A stretch of DNA of 64,000 bases, taken from assembly GCA_046350375.1 (NCBI GenBank), contig JAXMAO010000002.1, forward strand, positions 186,001 to 250,000. The letters run 5' to 3'. Under the pieces are notes generated by a model, which saw nothing but the letters and a program-made list of their open reading frames with translations, made no database searches and had not been told where the DNA came from. A program made the translations under genes and the position numbers. How positions within the stretch are numbered: the stretch's first letter is position 1; each line of letters starts with the position of its first letter. Of this stretch, positions 26,228 to 34,565 are shown piece by piece. This DNA comes from JAXMAO01 sp046350375. Its GTDB lineage: Bacteria > Planctomycetota > Phycisphaerae > UBA1845 > UTPLA1.

Positions 26228-27127
26228 TCAGAGCTGATCGAACAGTCCCGGCTGGCGCGGCGGGACGGCGATCGTCGCCAGGTGCGGAAAGGCGCGCAGC
26301 AGCTCGTCGGGGACGGCGACTCGCCCGGCCTCGAGGATGGCGCGCAGCTCGAGCGCGTTGGCCGGCGCCTGGCCGCGGTAGTGGTTGTTGGCGAACACGA
26401 AGATGTCGTCGGCGTCGCGGCGCAGGGCGGCGATGCGGGTGGCCCAGTCGCGCAGCTCGGCGGTGGAGTAGAGATAGTTGTAGCGTTCCCACGGCTGGCT
26501 GTTCTGGGCGAACCAGTGGGCGGCGTTGCGGCCGTGCAGGCGCACGTAGGCCGAGCGACCGGAGACGATCGCGGTCGGGCGCAGGCAGTCGCGCAGCGCG
26601 GGCTGGTCGATGTTGCACCAGCCGCCGGCGGCCAGCACGGCGGCGCGGGCGGCGGGCGTGTCCCACGAGGCGTGGCGGAGCTCGATGAATCGCGGATAGG
26701 CGGCAAAGGCGTCGGCGAGGCGCCGCAGCCATGCGACCGAGTCGGCCGCGAATCGAAACGACCCGGGGAACTGCATCAGCAGCGGGCCGAGCTGGCCCGA
26801 CTCGCGCGGCGGCTGCAGCGCGGCGCAGAAGGCGTCCACGTCGCGCCGCGGCGGAAACTGCGTTCGCACGTGCGTGAAGGCCTGGTGGAGCTTGAACGCG
26901 AAGCGGAAGTCGCGCGGCACGAGTTGCAGCCACCCGGCGGTGGTCCGCGGCGCCGGCGTGCGATAGAAGCTCGAGTTCACCTCCACGGCGTTGAAATAGC
27001 GCGCGAGGTACGCCAGCGGCGGGCCGCCGCCGGTCGCCGGGTAGAACGGGCCGCGCCAGTCGGCGTAGCTCCAGCCGGCCGGGCCGATCCAGAGCCGCGC
27101 CGTCGCGCCGGAGGGGGAAGCGCTCAC
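26228..27127 (-). CDS. DUF72 (YecE-like) TIM-barrel protein
   Basis: A 299-residue protein with the DUF72 hallmarks: LWIGPAGWSYADWRGPFYP at the start, NAVEVNSSFYRTP, FRFAFKLHQAFTH, LLMQFPGSF and YVRLHGRN with an NNHYRGQAP end motif. The family is widespread and of unknown biochemical role. The GTG at 27127 is the only start that fits both homology and the upstream -10 box. It is followed by moaC. Confidence 0.88.
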   Translation of the reverse strand: MSASPSGATARLWIGPAGWSYADWRGPFYPATGGGPPLAYLARYFNAVEVNSSFYRTPAPRTTAGWLQLVPRDFRFAFKLHQAFTHVRTQFPPRRDVDAFCAALQPPRESGQLGPLLMQFPGSFRFAADSVAWLRRLADAFAAYPRFIELRHASWDTPAARAAVLAAGGWCNIDQPALRDCLRPTAIVSGRSAYVRLHGRNAAHWFAQNSQPWERYNYLYSTAELRDWATRIAALRRDADDIFVFANNHYRGQAPANALELRAILEAGRVAVPDELLRAFPHLATIAVPPRQPGLFDQL

Positions 27128-27133
27128 GGCACG

Positions 27134-27139
27134 ATTGTC
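27134..27139 (-). promoter_or_regulatory. -10 box 6 bases before DUF72 gene start (leaderless)
   Basis: On the minus strand GACAAT (27139-27134) is followed by exactly six bases and the GTG start at 27127. Confidence 0.45.
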
Positions 27140-27268
27140 GCATGCGGCATGGGGAATCCAAGCCGTCGCCGGCCGCGCGGTGGAAAATAATCGACGCCTG
27201 CGTGAGCGACGGGGCAATTCGTCGCTTGAATCGCAGCGGCCAGTGCGCCGCATGACAAGGAGCCTCTC

Positions 27269-27598
27269 ATGGCAGGTCCGAAACCGCATCGTCATACCGA
27301 CGTCGTCATCGTTCCGGCCGAACGGCTGATCGACCTGGCCGAGAGCTCGGGCCGGTGGTCGGTCGCGGCCCTGGTCAACAGCATGGCCGACCTGGTGGTG
27401 GTGAACTGTGCGCGGGTCGGAACGGTTTGCCTGGCGCAGCTCGATCGGCTGATCGAGCTGCACATCGAGCTGCGGCTGCGCGGCGCGGCGCTGCGGCTGT
27501 GCAGCGTGTCGCGGCCGCTGGCCGAGACGCTGCGGCGGACGCGCCTCGAGCGGCTTTTCGACGTCGCGACCGACGCGGACGCGGCGCTGGCGCGCTAG
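27269..27598 (+). CDS. STAS-domain protein (anti-sigma factor antagonist-like)
   Basis: A 109-residue protein with a STAS-like fold: a first strand VVIVPAERLIDL, DLVVVNCARVGTVCLAQLDRL in the position of the switch region, and LRLRGAALRLCSVSRPLAETLRRTRLERLF at the end. The usual phosphorylated serine (in DSSG-type motifs) is not seen; NCARVG stands in its place. So it may not be a classic phospho-switch protein. The ribosome-binding site AAGGAG is well placed. Its stop codon shares CTAG with the stop of the convergent lptG. Confidence 0.7.
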   Translation: MAGPKPHRHTDVVIVPAERLIDLAESSGRWSVAALVNSMADLVVVNCARVGTVCLAQLDRLIELHIELRLRGAALRLCSVSRPLAETLRRTRLERLFDVATDADAALAR

Positions 27599-28683
27599 GT
27601 CTTGGTCGAATCGACCAGCACCACCATGAACGGCGCGAAGACCAGCAGCGGCAGCCAGGCCGGCAGGGCCGGGTGGATCGACAGGCCGGTGATCTCGGCG
27701 TTCTGGCAGAAGAAGGTGAAGACGAAGCAGATGCCGCAGGTCAGCAGGCAGCGGCCACCCGCGAGGATGACGCTGGGGCGCTCGCGATTGAGGAAGAACG
27801 GCAGCCCCATGAGCAGCATGAGGATGTTGACCAGCGGCGTGGCGATGCGGACGTGTTTGGCGCGGATGAGCTCGGTGTTGCCGGCGTCGCGCTGCTGAAG
27901 GCGCTGAATGTCGCGCACCGAGAGGAAGCTGGTCCACGCCGAGGCCTGGCGGAGCTGGAGCTCGAGCGGCGTGAGGTCCGAGGCGTACTCGGTTTCGGGC
28001 GGCGCCTCGGGCCGCAGCGCCGCAGCGGCGCTGGCGGCCGAGAGGTCGCGCGTCGACTTGGGCAGCGACAGGTGCCAGACGCTGCGCTCGGCGTCCCAGC
28101 GGGCGGAATCGGCCCGCAGCAGCTCGGTCATGCGTCCGGCCTGGTCGCGGCGGACGATCATGACGCCCTGCAGCAGTCGCGTGCGCGGATTGAACATGCT
28201 GGCCGATACCAGGGCGTTGTCGCGGTCGCGCAGGAACCAGACGGAGAAGGTGCGGCGACCTTCGATGTCGTCGTGGCGGCGGGCGAGCTTGTCGGCGATC
28301 CGCGGGATGACCAGCTCCTGGTTGAGGATCCACAGTCCGTTGAGTCCGACGCCGGCGACCAGCAGCGGCGTGGCGACGCGGAACAGCGACGTGCCCGAGG
28401 CCAGCACGGCGGTCAGCTCGTTGGTGCGCAGGAAGCGTCCCAGCGTGAAACAGGCGGCCACCAGCACGATCACGCCCGAGAGCTGCGAGAAGTAGAGAAA
28501 CAGGTTCCAGCCGTAGAAGCTGGCGATGCCGCGGAGCATGGCGGGCAGGCCGCCCTGAAGCTGGGTGAACTCGTCGAGGTTGACGAACAGGTCGAGCACG
28601 ACGTAGAGCCCGACCATGACCGACAGCGCGATGAGGTAGTTGACGGCGAAGGCCCGCAGGATGTAGCGATCGAGGAGCTTCAT
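27595..28683 (-). CDS. lptG: LptG-like permease of the lipopolysaccharide export system
   Basis: A 362-residue inner-membrane protein of the YjgP/YjgQ family. It has three membrane segments at the N-terminus (about 12-35, 55-80 and 95-120), a periplasmic domain in the middle, and three at the C-terminus (about 285-305, 310-330 and 338-358). MKLLDRYILRAFAVNYL is a typical opening. It pairs with lptF directly upstream (12-base gap). Together with an LptB ATPase, not in this window, such pairs extract lipopolysaccharide. Presence supports a true outer membrane. Confidence 0.85.
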   Translation of the reverse strand: MKLLDRYILRAFAVNYLIALSVMVGLYVVLDLFVNLDEFTQLQGGLPAMLRGIASFYGWNLFLYFSQLSGVIVLVAACFTLGRFLRTNELTAVLASGTSLFRVATPLLVAGVGLNGLWILNQELVIPRIADKLARRHDDIEGRRTFSVWFLRDRDNALVSASMFNPRTRLLQGVMIVRRDQAGRMTELLRADSARWDAERSVWHLSLPKSTRDLSAASAAAALRPEAPPETEYASDLTPLELQLRQASAWTSFLSVRDIQRLQQRDAGNTELIRAKHVRIATPLVNILMLLMGLPFFLNRERPSVILAGGRCLLTCGICFVFTFFCQNAEITGLSIHPALPAWLPLLVFAPFMVVLVDSTKT

Positions 28684-28695
28684 CGCGATCGGTTC

Positions 28696-30354
28696 CTAGC
28701 GCCGCAGCACGCGCGTGGCGATGTAGGCCATGCCCGCCGCCAGCAGTCCGTCGAAGGCCCACATCAGCGCGATGCCGACGGTGTGCGTGCCGGGCTGGCC
28801 GGCGAAATTCCGCCCCAGGATGATGCCGACCGCCACCACCAGCGACGGAATGCAGCTGATGCCGAACGCGGTCAGCACTTGCCCGCCGCGCAGCACGATG
28901 CCCAGCAGCGCCCCCAGCAGCACGACCGGAATCGTTCCGGCCGCATAGGACGAGCGGAACTGGATGTTGCTGACGACCTCGCAGCGGAGCTGTTCGACTA
29001 CGCCGTAGAGCTTGCGGCGCTCGTCGCCGGCCCGCGGCGGCAGGTGGATGGCGTAGCGCGGGTCGAGCAGCTGCGCGTCGGTCACGGCGTCGAGCCGGGC
29101 CTGCACCTGGCGCGGCACGGGCACGCCGCGCAGCCGGTCGTCGCTCATCTTCACCACGCGGTCCTGCGGCGACATCGGCACGGGCTGCCACTCGACGCCT
29201 CCGCCCAGCTCGATCTGCACCATCGGCCGGCGGGCGTCGAGGCTTTCGTGCATGCGGACCGCGCCGGTCTTGGCGTGGATGCGGCGGGTGGCCTTCTGGC
29301 CGTTGGCGAAGGTCTGCTCCTCGACCACGGTGACGTTCTGGAACTGCGGCTGCCAGTCGTCGGGCGAGGCGGTGAACATCTCGGCGGTGAAGGTGAACTC
29401 GATGCCCGGACCGGCAAGCTTCCAGCTGCCTTTGCCGCCCTGGTTGGGGTCGAAGGCGGCCAGGATGTCCTGGTAAAGCATGGTCCGCAGCAACTTGGCG
29501 CGGACCCCGCGCATCTTGTCGACCAGCTCGGGAATGCGCTGCGGCTCGCGCGCATAGTGCAGCAGCGTGGGGCGGTCTTCGAAGCGCAGCTTGTGGCCCA
29601 TCGGCAGGCGCATCGGAATCGGCCCCATCGGCTGGCGGACGACCTCGAGATACCGGCTTTGCGCGAAGTCGAAGGTGCGCACGCCCTGCAGGTCGACTTC
29701 GACCTGCGGCTCGCTGCCCGACGTGTCGAAGTTGACGATCGCGCGCTCGGTCGTGCCGCACTGCATGGGGCGGTTCTCGGCGGTTTCGAGGAACGCGACG
29801 TTCTTGAGCAGGATGTACTGCGCCGACGCCGGAGTGTCGGGCGGGAGCTGGTCGCGCGGCACCTCGCTGGCCGAGTCGGCATACAGTGCGTAGTTGCGAA
29901 TTGAAAAGCCCTTCCCGCGGCGGAGGTTGGTGACGAGGATGGTGGCGAAATCCTGCTTGCCATACTCGAACACCTGGGCCGAGAGCCCGGGGATGACGTA
30001 GTTCCACGAGTAGTACATCAGCCCGGCCGAGCCCGCCCCGAGCAGGGCCGGCGAGAGCAGCAGCGTGAGAATGTTGATTCCCGCGGCGCGGCAGGCGTTG
30101 ATCTCGTTGTCGGCGCTGGCCCGGCCGTAGGTGATGGTGGCCGAGAAGAGCGCCGCGACCGGCAGCACCAGGGTCACGGCGACGGGCACGAGCAAGAGGA
30201 AGATCTTCACGGCCCGCACCACGTCGACGCCCTGGTTGCGGAAGACGTTGGCGACGCCGCCGCCCATGGTCACGAGAATGGTCAGCGCGACCAGCGTGAG
30301 CGCGAAGGTCTTGAAGAGCTCGCGGGCGAAGTAGAAGTGCAGCGTTTTGAGCAC
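28696..30354 (-). CDS. lptF: LptF-like permease of the lipopolysaccharide export system
   Basis: A 552-residue YjgP/YjgQ family protein, longer than the usual 360-380 because its central periplasmic region (about 130-450) is enlarged. The membrane segments and the opening KTLHFYFARELFKTFALTL match the family. The GTG at 30354 is the start. It is the first gene of the lptF-lptG pair and has its own promoter at 30402-30429. The two permeases of a pair differ in length here, which is unusual and may reflect a distinct partner protein. Confidence 0.85.
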   Translation of the reverse strand: MLKTLHFYFARELFKTFALTLVALTILVTMGGGVANVFRNQGVDVVRAVKIFLLLVPVAVTLVLPVAALFSATITYGRASADNEINACRAAGINILTLLLSPALLGAGSAGLMYYSWNYVIPGLSAQVFEYGKQDFATILVTNLRRGKGFSIRNYALYADSASEVPRDQLPPDTPASAQYILLKNVAFLETAENRPMQCGTTERAIVNFDTSGSEPQVEVDLQGVRTFDFAQSRYLEVVRQPMGPIPMRLPMGHKLRFEDRPTLLHYAREPQRIPELVDKMRGVRAKLLRTMLYQDILAAFDPNQGGKGSWKLAGPGIEFTFTAEMFTASPDDWQPQFQNVTVVEEQTFANGQKATRRIHAKTGAVRMHESLDARRPMVQIELGGGVEWQPVPMSPQDRVVKMSDDRLRGVPVPRQVQARLDAVTDAQLLDPRYAIHLPPRAGDERRKLYGVVEQLRCEVVSNIQFRSSYAAGTIPVVLLGALLGIVLRGGQVLTAFGISCIPSLVVAVGIILGRNFAGQPGTHTVGIALMWAFDGLLAAGMAYIATRVLRR

Positions 30355-30399
30355 GGACGCCGGCCTCGGGACTGACTGCGCGGATCGCCGCGCGGCGGC

Positions 30400-30699
30400 C
30401 TAGTCTATGGGGCCCGCGCGACCGGTCAACGTCGGCGCCGCCGCCGCGCTGCGCGTCGTCCACAGTAGCGCCTGGGCCAGCAACCACGCCCCGCCGGCCA
30501 CGATCGTCGCGATCCAGGTCCAGGTCGCGCCGAGCGTCTGCGGGGCGAGGCCCCAGCCGGCGACGGCCACCTGTCCAGCCGATCCGAAGAGCAGCGCCAG
30601 CGCGACGCCGGCGCGCTCGCGCCGCGCGAGGATCAGCCCGCTGCCGGGCAGCAGCAGGTTGAGCGAGACCGAAACGCGCCAGCTGCCGACGATGCGCAT
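30400..30699 (-). CDS. Small hydrophobic hypothetical protein
   Basis: A 99-residue protein with about three hydrophobic segments (9-24, 31-50 and 60-80) and a short polar end. I do not recognise a family. It lies between a second small membrane protein gene (46 bases upstream) and lptF, all on the minus strand. It may be part of the same envelope cluster, but nothing in its sequence proves this. Confidence 0.55.
   Translation of the reverse strand: MRIVGSWRVSVSLNLLLPGSGLILARRERAGVALALLFGSAGQVAVAGWGLAPQTLGATWTWIATIVAGGAWLLAQALLWTTRSAAAAPTLTGRAGPID
30402..30429 (-). promoter_or_regulatory. Promoter of lptF-lptG
   Basis: On the minus strand TTGACC (30429-30424) and TAGACT (30407-30402) are separated by 16 bases. 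It lies in the end of the upstream small gene and would start transcription about 40 bases before the GTG at 30354. Confidence 0.6.
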
Positions 30700-30745
30700 G
30701 GAGACGAGAAACGATCCGCCGCGCGCGGCGTCACGCGCGGCCGGC

Positions 30746-31126
30746 TCAGGACGAGATGATCGGCAGCGCCAGCTTGAACCAGGCGAACATCAGCACCGCG
30801 ACCAGCGAGATGCTGACGCCGCCCATGACCAGCCCGAGCCAGGAGAGCCGCTGCTTGGTGTTGCGCTTCTCACCCAGGCTGTTGAAGCCCATGACCATGC
30901 CGACCAGCCCGGTGACGGCAGTCAGTCCGCCGACCGCCATGACGAACGGCTGGCGGAAGCGCTGGTAGCCCTTCGAGTTGGGGTTGTGCCAGATCACCTT
31001 GGTGCGCGAATCGAAGTTGTGAAAGACCGCCACGCCTTCGAACGCCACCATCAGCAGCGCCGCGGCGCCCAGCAGCGCTGCAAACCGCGCCTGCGTATCA
31101 AACAGTCTGAAATTGGGCGTGCCCAT
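30746..31126 (-). CDS. Three-helix membrane hypothetical protein
   Basis: A 126-residue protein. Hydrophobic segments lie at about 15-33, 65-85 and 100-122, with a conserved-looking polar loop (FHNFDSRTKVIWHNPNSKG) between the first two. The ATG at 31126 follows GAGGGA. Further in-frame upstream reading lacks a protein character. I do not recognise a family; upstream of it lies the divergent thioesterase gene. Confidence 0.6.
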   Translation of the reverse strand: MGTPNFRLFDTQARFAALLGAAALLMVAFEGVAVFHNFDSRTKVIWHNPNSKGYQRFRQPFVMAVGGLTAVTGLVGMVMGFNSLGEKRNTKQRLSWLGLVMGGVSISLVAVLMFAWFKLALPIISS

Positions 31127-31292
31127 GAACGTGCGTCCCTCACGCCGCCTCCGCGCTGCGGCCGGTGCATGCGGCCAGCCCGACCCGCGTCGCGCCGCCG
31201 ACACTTCCTCCCATGAAAATACCCCGTGCCGCCGCACGCGCCAACCCGTCGGCGTGCAGTCCGAAAACCTCGGCGGTCCGAGCGCGGCGCGG

Positions 31293-31322
31293 CCGACACC
31301 CGCCCGGCTGCCCGGCTATCAT
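31293..31322 (+). promoter_or_regulatory. Promoter of the thioesterase gene
   Basis: CCGACA (31293-31298) and TATCAT (31317-31322) are separated by 18 bases. The start would be about 45 bases before the ATG at 31374. Confidence 0.45.
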
Positions 31323-31373
31323 CTGCGACAGGTCGCGATCGACCGCCGGTCGATTCGCGTGGGAGAGCGCCCC

Positions 31374-31766
31374 ATGTCCGGATCTGCCGAACCGCATCCG
31401 CAATCGCCCGCTTTGCGAATCATGATGATGCCGCGCGACGTGAACGCGCAGGGGACGATCTTCGGCGGCGTGATCCTTTCGGCGATCGACCAGGCCGGCG
31501 CCATCGAGGCGCGGCGGACCGGGCGCGACCACGTTGTCACCGTGGCGATGGACCAGGTGGAGTTCAAGCAGCCGGTCTATATCGGTGACGTGCTGAGCCT
31601 GTGCACCGAGACGATTCACACCGGGCGGACGTCCGTCCGGGTGCGCGTGGTGGTGTGGGCCGACCGCTGGAACGCGCCGCACGATCGCGTGAAGGTGACG
31701 CAGGCCGAGGTGACCTACGTGGCGGTCGACGAGCAGCGCCGGCCGATATCCATCCGGCCCGGCTGA
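31374..31766 (+). CDS. Acyl-CoA thioesterase (hotdog fold, YciA-like)
   Basis: A 130-residue hotdog-fold enzyme that hydrolyses acyl-CoA. Family signatures: DVNAQGTIFGGVILSAIDQAG (with the catalytic region NAQGTIFGG), VTVAMDQVEFKQPVYIGD, and the C-terminal VTYVAVDEQRRP. Its length fits single-domain YciA-type proteins. A ribosome-binding site GGGAGAG precedes the ATG. Substrate chain length cannot be inferred. Confidence 0.85.
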   Translation: MSGSAEPHPQSPALRIMMMPRDVNAQGTIFGGVILSAIDQAGAIEARRTGRDHVVTVAMDQVEFKQPVYIGDVLSLCTETIHTGRTSVRVRVVVWADRWNAPHDRVKVTQAEVTYVAVDEQRRPISIRPG

Positions 31767-31821
31767 GCGTTGCGCCGGCGGCCCGGGCGAGGCGGGCAAA
31801 CCCTTCAATCAGACGAGCGGG

Positions 31822-32397
31822 TTACGACGGCGGCGGCGCCGACGGCGCGGCGCTGGCGGCGCGCTGCCGCGCGGCGTCGAGCATCTGTCGTTCCAGGGCG
31901 CGGTCGCGCCCGATCTCGGTCCACACGTCGGGCTGGTTGTTGGCGGGCGACTCGCTGGCCATCGGCGTCTGGTTGGGGACGTCGGCGAACGAGCGGCCCT
32001 GCTGGAAGACGCGATGATCGGCGGTGTCGAGCCGCTCGCGCAGCACCACGCAGTCGACCGCCGCGCCGTCGGGCGCGGCGCTGACCCGCAGCACGGCCTT
32101 GCGGCGCACGCGATTGGGATATTGCAGGGCCGCGTCGCGGATGCGGCCGGTGTTGCCGCGCTCTTCCGACTCGATCGGCACGGTCGTGATCAGCCCGTCG
32201 GCCGGGCGGACGGCATCGAGCGTGAACCACTGCTGGGCCGCCTCGCGCGCGGCGACGAAGGCCTGGTCGGTCGAGCAGGCGAGCCGCTGCCGCGACCAGT
32301 CGGACCGTGGAATGTCGGGGCGCGATTCGGGCGGCGGGCAGCCGGGCAGCATCAGGAGCAGTCCGACGAGCAGCGCGGCGCGACCGAACGTCCGCAT
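31822..32397 (-). CDS. Lipoprotein of unknown function
   Basis: A 191-residue protein with a signal sequence and lipobox (LMLPGCPPP, cysteine at about 20). The mature part is polar, with SDWSRQRLACSTDQAF near the start, and it has an Ala/Pro-rich tail. No family recognised; its size and arrangement resemble outer-membrane-anchored small lipoproteins. Divergent from rmuC, with about 105 bases between starts. Confidence 0.6.
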   Translation of the reverse strand: MRTFGRAALLVGLLLMLPGCPPPESRPDIPRSDWSRQRLACSTDQAFVAAREAAQQWFTLDAVRPADGLITTVPIESEERGNTGRIRDAALQYPNRVRRKAVLRVSAAPDGAAVDCVVLRERLDTADHRVFQQGRSFADVPNQTPMASESPANNQPDVWTEIGRDRALERQMLDAARQRAASAAPSAPPPS

Positions 32398-32503
32398 GAG
32401 AAGTGTTCTCCGGAAGCGGCGCGGACTCTACTGTCGGCGGCGCGACGCGTCAAACCGAATCGGCCGGTACAATCGCTCCGCACGCGGAAAGGGACCGGCC
32501 AAG

Positions 32504-33820
32504 ATGACCTGGATACCGTGGGTGATATCGCTGGCGGCGGCCGGCGTGGCAACCTGGGCGGCGCTGCGCGCGACGCGCGGCGCGGCGGCGGGCGAGCTGC
32601 TGGCGGAGATCGCGGCGCGGCAGCAGCAGTCGGCCGAGCAAATGCAGGCTGCGCTGCGCGACACGACGGCGACGCTGGCGCGGCACACGGCGCAGTCGGA
32701 AGGCAACGTTCGCGCCGAGCTGCTGAGCAAGCTCGAGGCCGGGCTGGGCGCGACGCGCGACGCGCTGGTGCAGCGGCTGGGGACGGCGCTGATCGAACAC
32801 CGCACCGAACAGGTCGCCGGGCTGAAGCAGAGCACCGAAACGCTGGAGCGCAAGTTCGGCGAGCTGGTGGGCGCAATGCAGCAGCAGCTCGAGCGCGTTC
32901 GCGCGACGGTTGACGAGAAGCTGCAGGGCACCCTCGAGGCGCGGCTGGGCGAATCGTTCAAGCTGGTCAGCGAGCGGCTGGAACAGGTGCACCAGGGGCT
33001 GGGCGAGATGCAGGGGCTGGCGTCCGGCGTCGGCGACCTGAAGCGGGCGCTGACCAACGTGAAGGCCCGCGGCACCTGGGGCGAGGTGCAGCTGGCGGCG
33101 CTGCTCGAGCAGGTGCTGACGCCGGAGCAGTACGCCACGAACGTCGCTACGCACCCCGGCAGCAACGAGCGGGTCGAGTTCGCCGTGCGGTTGCCCGGAC
33201 GCAGCGACGACGCGCGCGACGTGGTGTGGCTGCCGATCGACGCGAAGTATCCGCAGGAGGATTACCTGCGGCTGGTCGAGGCGCAGGAGCGCGGCGACGC
33301 GGAGGCCGCCCGCGCGGCGCTGGCCCAGTTGCGGGCGCGCGTTGTCGACGGGGCGCGCGAGATTCGCGAGAAATACGTTCACCCGCCGGCGACGACGGAT
33401 TTCGCGATCCTGTTCCTGCCGACCGAGGGGCTGTACGCCGAGGTGCTGCGCTCGGCCGGGCTGGTCGAGGCGCTGCAGCGCGATCAGCGCGTGATGGTGG
33501 CCGGGCCGACCACGCTTGCGGCGCTGCTGAACAGCCTGCAACTGGGGTTCCGCACGCTGGCGATTCAGAAGCGGTCGAGCGAGGTGTGGACGCTGCTGGC
33601 GGCGGTGAAGAACGAGTTCGGGCGCTTCGCCGAGGCGCTGGCGGCGGTGCAGAAGAAATTGCAGGAGGCCTCGGCGAAGATGGACGCCGCCGCGACCCGA
33701 ACGCGGGCGATCGAACGAACGCTGCGGACGGTCGAGGCGTCGCCGGCGGCCGAATCGCGGCTGGCGCTGCTGACCGGCGAGCCGGCGGAATCCCTGCCGC
33801 AGATCAGCGACGTGGGATGA
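32504..33820 (+). CDS. rmuC: RmuC-family DNA recombination protein
   Basis: A 438-residue protein. An N-terminal hydrophobic segment (about 4-22) and a long coiled-coil (about 25-180) precede the nuclease-like RmuC domain. That domain has ALTNVKARGTWGEVQLAALLEQ, LPIDAKYPQEDYLRL and FLPTEGLYAEVLRS. RmuC limits inversions at short repeats, possibly as a membrane-anchored nuclease. Start at ATG 32504; TACAAT at 32468-32473 may be its -10, giving a 20-30 base leader. After its stop the next 1.1 kb has no gene. Confidence 0.88.
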   Translation: MTWIPWVISLAAAGVATWAALRATRGAAAGELLAEIAARQQQSAEQMQAALRDTTATLARHTAQSEGNVRAELLSKLEAGLGATRDALVQRLGTALIEHRTEQVAGLKQSTETLERKFGELVGAMQQQLERVRATVDEKLQGTLEARLGESFKLVSERLEQVHQGLGEMQGLASGVGDLKRALTNVKARGTWGEVQLAALLEQVLTPEQYATNVATHPGSNERVEFAVRLPGRSDDARDVVWLPIDAKYPQEDYLRLVEAQERGDAEAARAALAQLRARVVDGAREIREKYVHPPATTDFAILFLPTEGLYAEVLRSAGLVEALQRDQRVMVAGPTTLAALLNSLQLGFRTLAIQKRSSEVWTLLAAVKNEFGRFAEALAAVQKKLQEASAKMDAAATRTRAIERTLRTVEASPAAESRLALLTGEPAESLPQISDVG

Positions 33821-33953
33821 GGGCGGGTTTTCCGCGTGATTGGGTGATGTTCCCCAATGGGAATGTGCCGGGCTGGGGAAACGAGGCCCGCTGCCGGGGG
33901 CGGATGCACACGCGTGCGGGCGGAAATCACGCCCGACAATCGAACGTTAATAG
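33821..33953 (+). other. Gene-free spacer after rmuC
   Basis: No coding sequence is supported here. A short hairpin TTCCC-CAAT-GGGAA follows the rmuC stop but has no T tract, so termination is uncertain. The stretch then becomes AT-rich and leads into the promoter of the candidate RNA gene. Confidence 0.6.
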
Positions 33954-33982
33954 TTGACACATAATAACTTACAGTCTCAAGT
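33954..33982 (+). promoter_or_regulatory. Promoter of the candidate structured RNA
   Basis: A perfect TTGACA (33954-33959) sits in an AT-rich patch. The box 17 bases on is TCAAGT (33977-33982), a poor -10; AAGTAT (33979-33984) is an alternative. A 9-base motif GTCTCAAGT covering this -10 recurs at 34257-34265 inside the RNA. Confidence 0.5.
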
Positions 33983-33984
33983 AT

Positions 33985-34336
33985 GGCCGGCCAAGCCGGC
34001 GGCCGGTGGTCTGGCACGGCAGGTGCATAGCAGGGGGTGTCGCCCCGACGGAATAGTGTCGGGTGCGAAGCGAGACTCAAGCCGGTTCGCAGTGTGCGGG
34101 CCGGAATGAATAGAGGCGAACGGAGGTTGTCGGGCAGCGGAAATAAGCTGCGAGGGACGATCGGACGTCTGCCCGACAACTCCGTAAGCCGGCCCGGTTC
34201 GCCGGGCTCACGATGCTGTTACTGCCCCATTCGGCTGACTGTGTGGTTGGCCGGTGGTCTCAAGTGTGCCAGGCCCAGAAATGGGTCGGTAACGGGCGGA
34301 TCCGGGTGCGAGGCGGATCCGCCCAATTTTTTTTTT
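33985..34336 (+). ncRNA. Candidate structured non-coding RNA, about 350 nt, family unknown
   Basis: Its elements are direct from sequence. (1) A closing helix of 10 pairs joins 34008-34017 to 34266-34275, with one G-U pair. (2) 34082-34091 pairs with 34095-34104 over ten pairs, including two G-U pairs, with a 3-base loop. (3) 34121-34137 pairs with 34169-34184 in 16 pairs with one bulged G. (4) 34191-34197 pairs with 34202-34208 around a UUCG loop. (5) 34272-34277 pairs with 34282-34287 around a GAAA loop and competes partly with the closing helix. (6) A strong terminator follows. G-U pairs occur only if the plus strand is transcribed. The direct repeat GGCCGGTGGTCT occurs at 34001 and 34249. 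I looked for the conserved cores of RNase P RNA, tmRNA, SRP RNA and 6S RNA and did not find them. Confidence 0.65.
34294..34336 (+). terminator. Strong intrinsic terminator of the candidate RNA
   Basis: GGGCGGATCC (34294-34303) pairs perfectly with GGATCCGCCC (34315-34324), followed by AA and ten consecutive Ts (34327-34336). It is by far the longest T run in the window. Confidence 0.9.
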
Positions 34337-34531
34337 ACTCGGCGCGCGGGATGACCCGGCCCGATTCCCGCCTTCAAGCCCCCCACTCCGCAGCCCGGAT
34401 CGGCCGGGCGCCTCCAGAAAACCCCATCCCCGTCGCGCCAGTTAGCACGTTCGCAATCGGCCAAGGTCCGGCCCGCCGTCGGTCGCGGCGGAAACTGCGG
34501 CAGCATTCGTGCTGGCTTCCACTTGAAGCAC

Positions 34532-34559
34532 TTGAAGCGTTTTGCGGTCGCATTATACT
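34532..34559 (+). promoter_or_regulatory. Promoter of hppA
   Basis: TTGAAG (34532-34537) and TATACT (34554-34559) are separated by 16 bases; a second TTGAAG lies at 34523-34528. The predicted start near 34566 gives hppA a leader of about 350 bases. Confidence 0.6.
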
Positions 34560-34565
34560 GCGCGG

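Noticed and set aside
27269..27598. Classic phosphorylatable anti-sigma antagonist (SpoIIAA type)
   Set aside because: The usual serine motif is not present in the switch region, so a phospho-switch role is not claimed.
26228..30487. A 1419-residue minus-strand open frame
   Set aside because: It merges the DUF72 gene with antisense frames of lptG and lptF, whose real frames are distinct and carry family motifs.
33985..34336. RNase P RNA, tmRNA, SRP RNA or 6S RNA
   Set aside because: None of the conserved core motifs (such as the GGAAAGUCC of RNase P, the resume codon/tag of tmRNA, or the GGAAGNAGC-type loop of SRP RNA) could be found in either strand. Without a model search this remains a visual check only.
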